Assembly: GCA_946482495.1 (NCBI GenBank)
Contig: CAMLRV010000101.1
Coordinates: forward strand, 1 to 7,726
Source of the DNA: an uncultured Flavobacteriia bacterium
Lineage (GTDB): Bacteria > Bacteroidota > Bacteroidia > Flavobacteriales > Flavobacteriaceae
Reading direction: 5' to 3'
DNA length: 7,726 nt
Positions within the stretch are counted from its first letter, which is position 1, and every line of letters starts with the position of its first letter. The notes beneath the pieces were generated by a model. It did not search any database. It was not told the DNA's origin and worked only from the letters and a program-made list of their open reading frames with translations. Shown here one piece after another: positions 7,059-7,726 of the stretch. Both the position numbers and the translations under genes were made by a program.

Positions 7059-7190
7059 CAAAATTCAAAATTCACAATTCAATTTCGTAAATCTCAAATC
7101 TCAAATCGTAAATCAAATCTTCACAATCTAAATTCCACAATCCAATTTCGTAAATCGTAAATCCCAAATCGAAAATCGTAAATCGTAAAT
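7059..7190. repeat. Long heptamer tandem array (about 18 units) between convergent genes
   Basis: About 132 bp built from degenerate 7-mers. The best block, 7128-7190, has nine units in perfect phase, including CGTAAAT at 7149, 7156, 7177 and 7184. An earlier block has CAAAATT twice (7059, 7066), CACAATT, then CGTAAAT, CTCAAAT, CTCAAAT, CGTAAAT (7086-7113). Phase slips occur near 7080-7085 and 7114-7120. The 11-mer ATTTCGTAAAT, an imperfect palindrome, occurs at 7082 and 7145. The array ends 5 bp before the mutase stop codon and contains no gene or hairpin that I can see. Confidence 0.85.
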
Positions 7191-7195
7191 CAATA

Positions 7196-7726
7196 TTACA
7201 TATTACGTCTATACTGACCTCCTACTTCAAATAAAGCAGCAGTAATTTGTCCTAATGAACAATCTTTTGTAGCTTCCATTAAGTGTTCGAAAATGTTCTC
7301 ATTTTTAATAGCCGCCTCTTGAAGCCTATTCAAATGTTCTGCAACTTGATTTTTACCAGCTTCATGTAAATGCTTCAACATTTCAATTTGATATTGTTTT
7401 TCTTCCTCTGTAGCACGAATAACTTCTGCAGGAATAACCGTTGGCGAACCTTTTGAACTTAAGAACGTATTTACACCAATAATTGGGAATTCACCCGTAT
7501 GTTTCAATGTTTCGTAGTATAAACTTTCTTCTTGAATTTTAGAACGTTGGTACATCGTTTCCATCGCACCTAAAACTCCTCCACGTTCTGTAATTCTGTC
7601 GAATTCTTGTAAAACCGCTTCTTCTACTAAATCAGTTAATTCTTCAATAATGAATGAACCTTGAATTGGGTTTTCGTTTTTCGCTAAACCTAATTCTTTA
7701 TTAATAATCAACTGAATTGCCATTGC
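7196..7726 (-). CDS. icmF: IcmF-like fused acyl-CoA (isobutyryl/methylmalonyl-CoA) mutase, C-terminal part (5' partial)
   Basis: 176 residues of the C-terminal end of a B12-dependent acyl-CoA mutase; the frame is open to the window's right edge, so the Met at 7723 is internal. The stretch with [35 protein letters not shown] and PIIGVNTF is characteristic of the substrate-binding domain of methylmalonyl-CoA mutase family enzymes. The protein ends with [19 protein letters not shown] and has no cobalamin-binding domain after it. That fits IcmF, where the B12 and GTPase chaperone domains come first, rather than standard MutB, where B12 binding is C-terminal. IcmF rearranges isobutyryl-CoA and n-butyryl-CoA (some forms act on other branched acyl-CoAs) in the cytosol. 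A stand-alone IcmA-type large subunit cannot be excluded without the N-terminus. The gene converges on the 6360 lipoprotein gene. Confidence 0.82.
   Translation of the reverse strand, partial: AMAIQLIINKELGLAKNENPIQGSFIIEELTDLVEEAVLQEFDRITERGGVLGAMETMYQRSKIQEESLYYETLKHTGEFPIIGVNTFLSSKGSPTVIPAEVIRATEEEKQYQIEMLKHLHEAGKNQVAEHLNRLQEAAIKNENIFEHLMEATKDCSLGQITAALFEVGGQYRRNM

Noticed and set aside
7059..7190. CRISPR array
   Set aside because: Units are 7 bp and degenerate, with no 25-40 bp repeats, unique spacers or cas genes.

Overview
The window reads as chromosomal DNA of a Flavobacterium-like member of the Bacteroidota. Base composition is AT-rich, start codons follow A-rich leaders without clear Shine-Dalgarno motifs, several predicted lipoproteins have short hydrophobic signals ending in SC, and protein families such as M28-PDZ peptidase, an IcmF-type mutase and a CAMC-motif TPR lipoprotein fit this group. 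No mobile element, CRISPR array, tRNA or rRNA was seen.

Left part (1-4394), all on the + strand: the 3' part of an M28 zinc peptidase with a C-terminal PDZ domain, a cation diffusion facilitator (CDF) transporter 9 bp downstream, a class I SAM-dependent methyltransferase, a SxxK serine hydrolase lipoprotein, a DUF1801-family protein and a small three-helix membrane protein. Spacings of 9 to 67 bp allow co-transcription, but the functions do not form an obvious single pathway.

Middle (4395-6359): a 573-aa TPR lipoprotein on the - strand, convergent with the preceding genes and divergent from the next one. Right part (6360-7726): a small + strand lipoprotein of unknown function, a bidirectional hairpin terminator, and on the - strand the C-terminal end of an IcmF-like acyl-CoA mutase that runs off the window.

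The least ordinary feature is not a gene. Four intergenic spaces (3509-3529, 4404-4445, 6285-6333, 7059-7190) carry degenerate tandem repeats with a 7-bp period, consensus roughly C-N-N-A-A-A-T, all in the same strand orientation whatever the direction of the neighbouring genes. In the two convergent gaps they fill most of the space up to the stop codon of the - strand gene. The genes themselves look like ordinary flavobacterial chromosomal genes, and I found no convincing evidence of a new multi-gene system.
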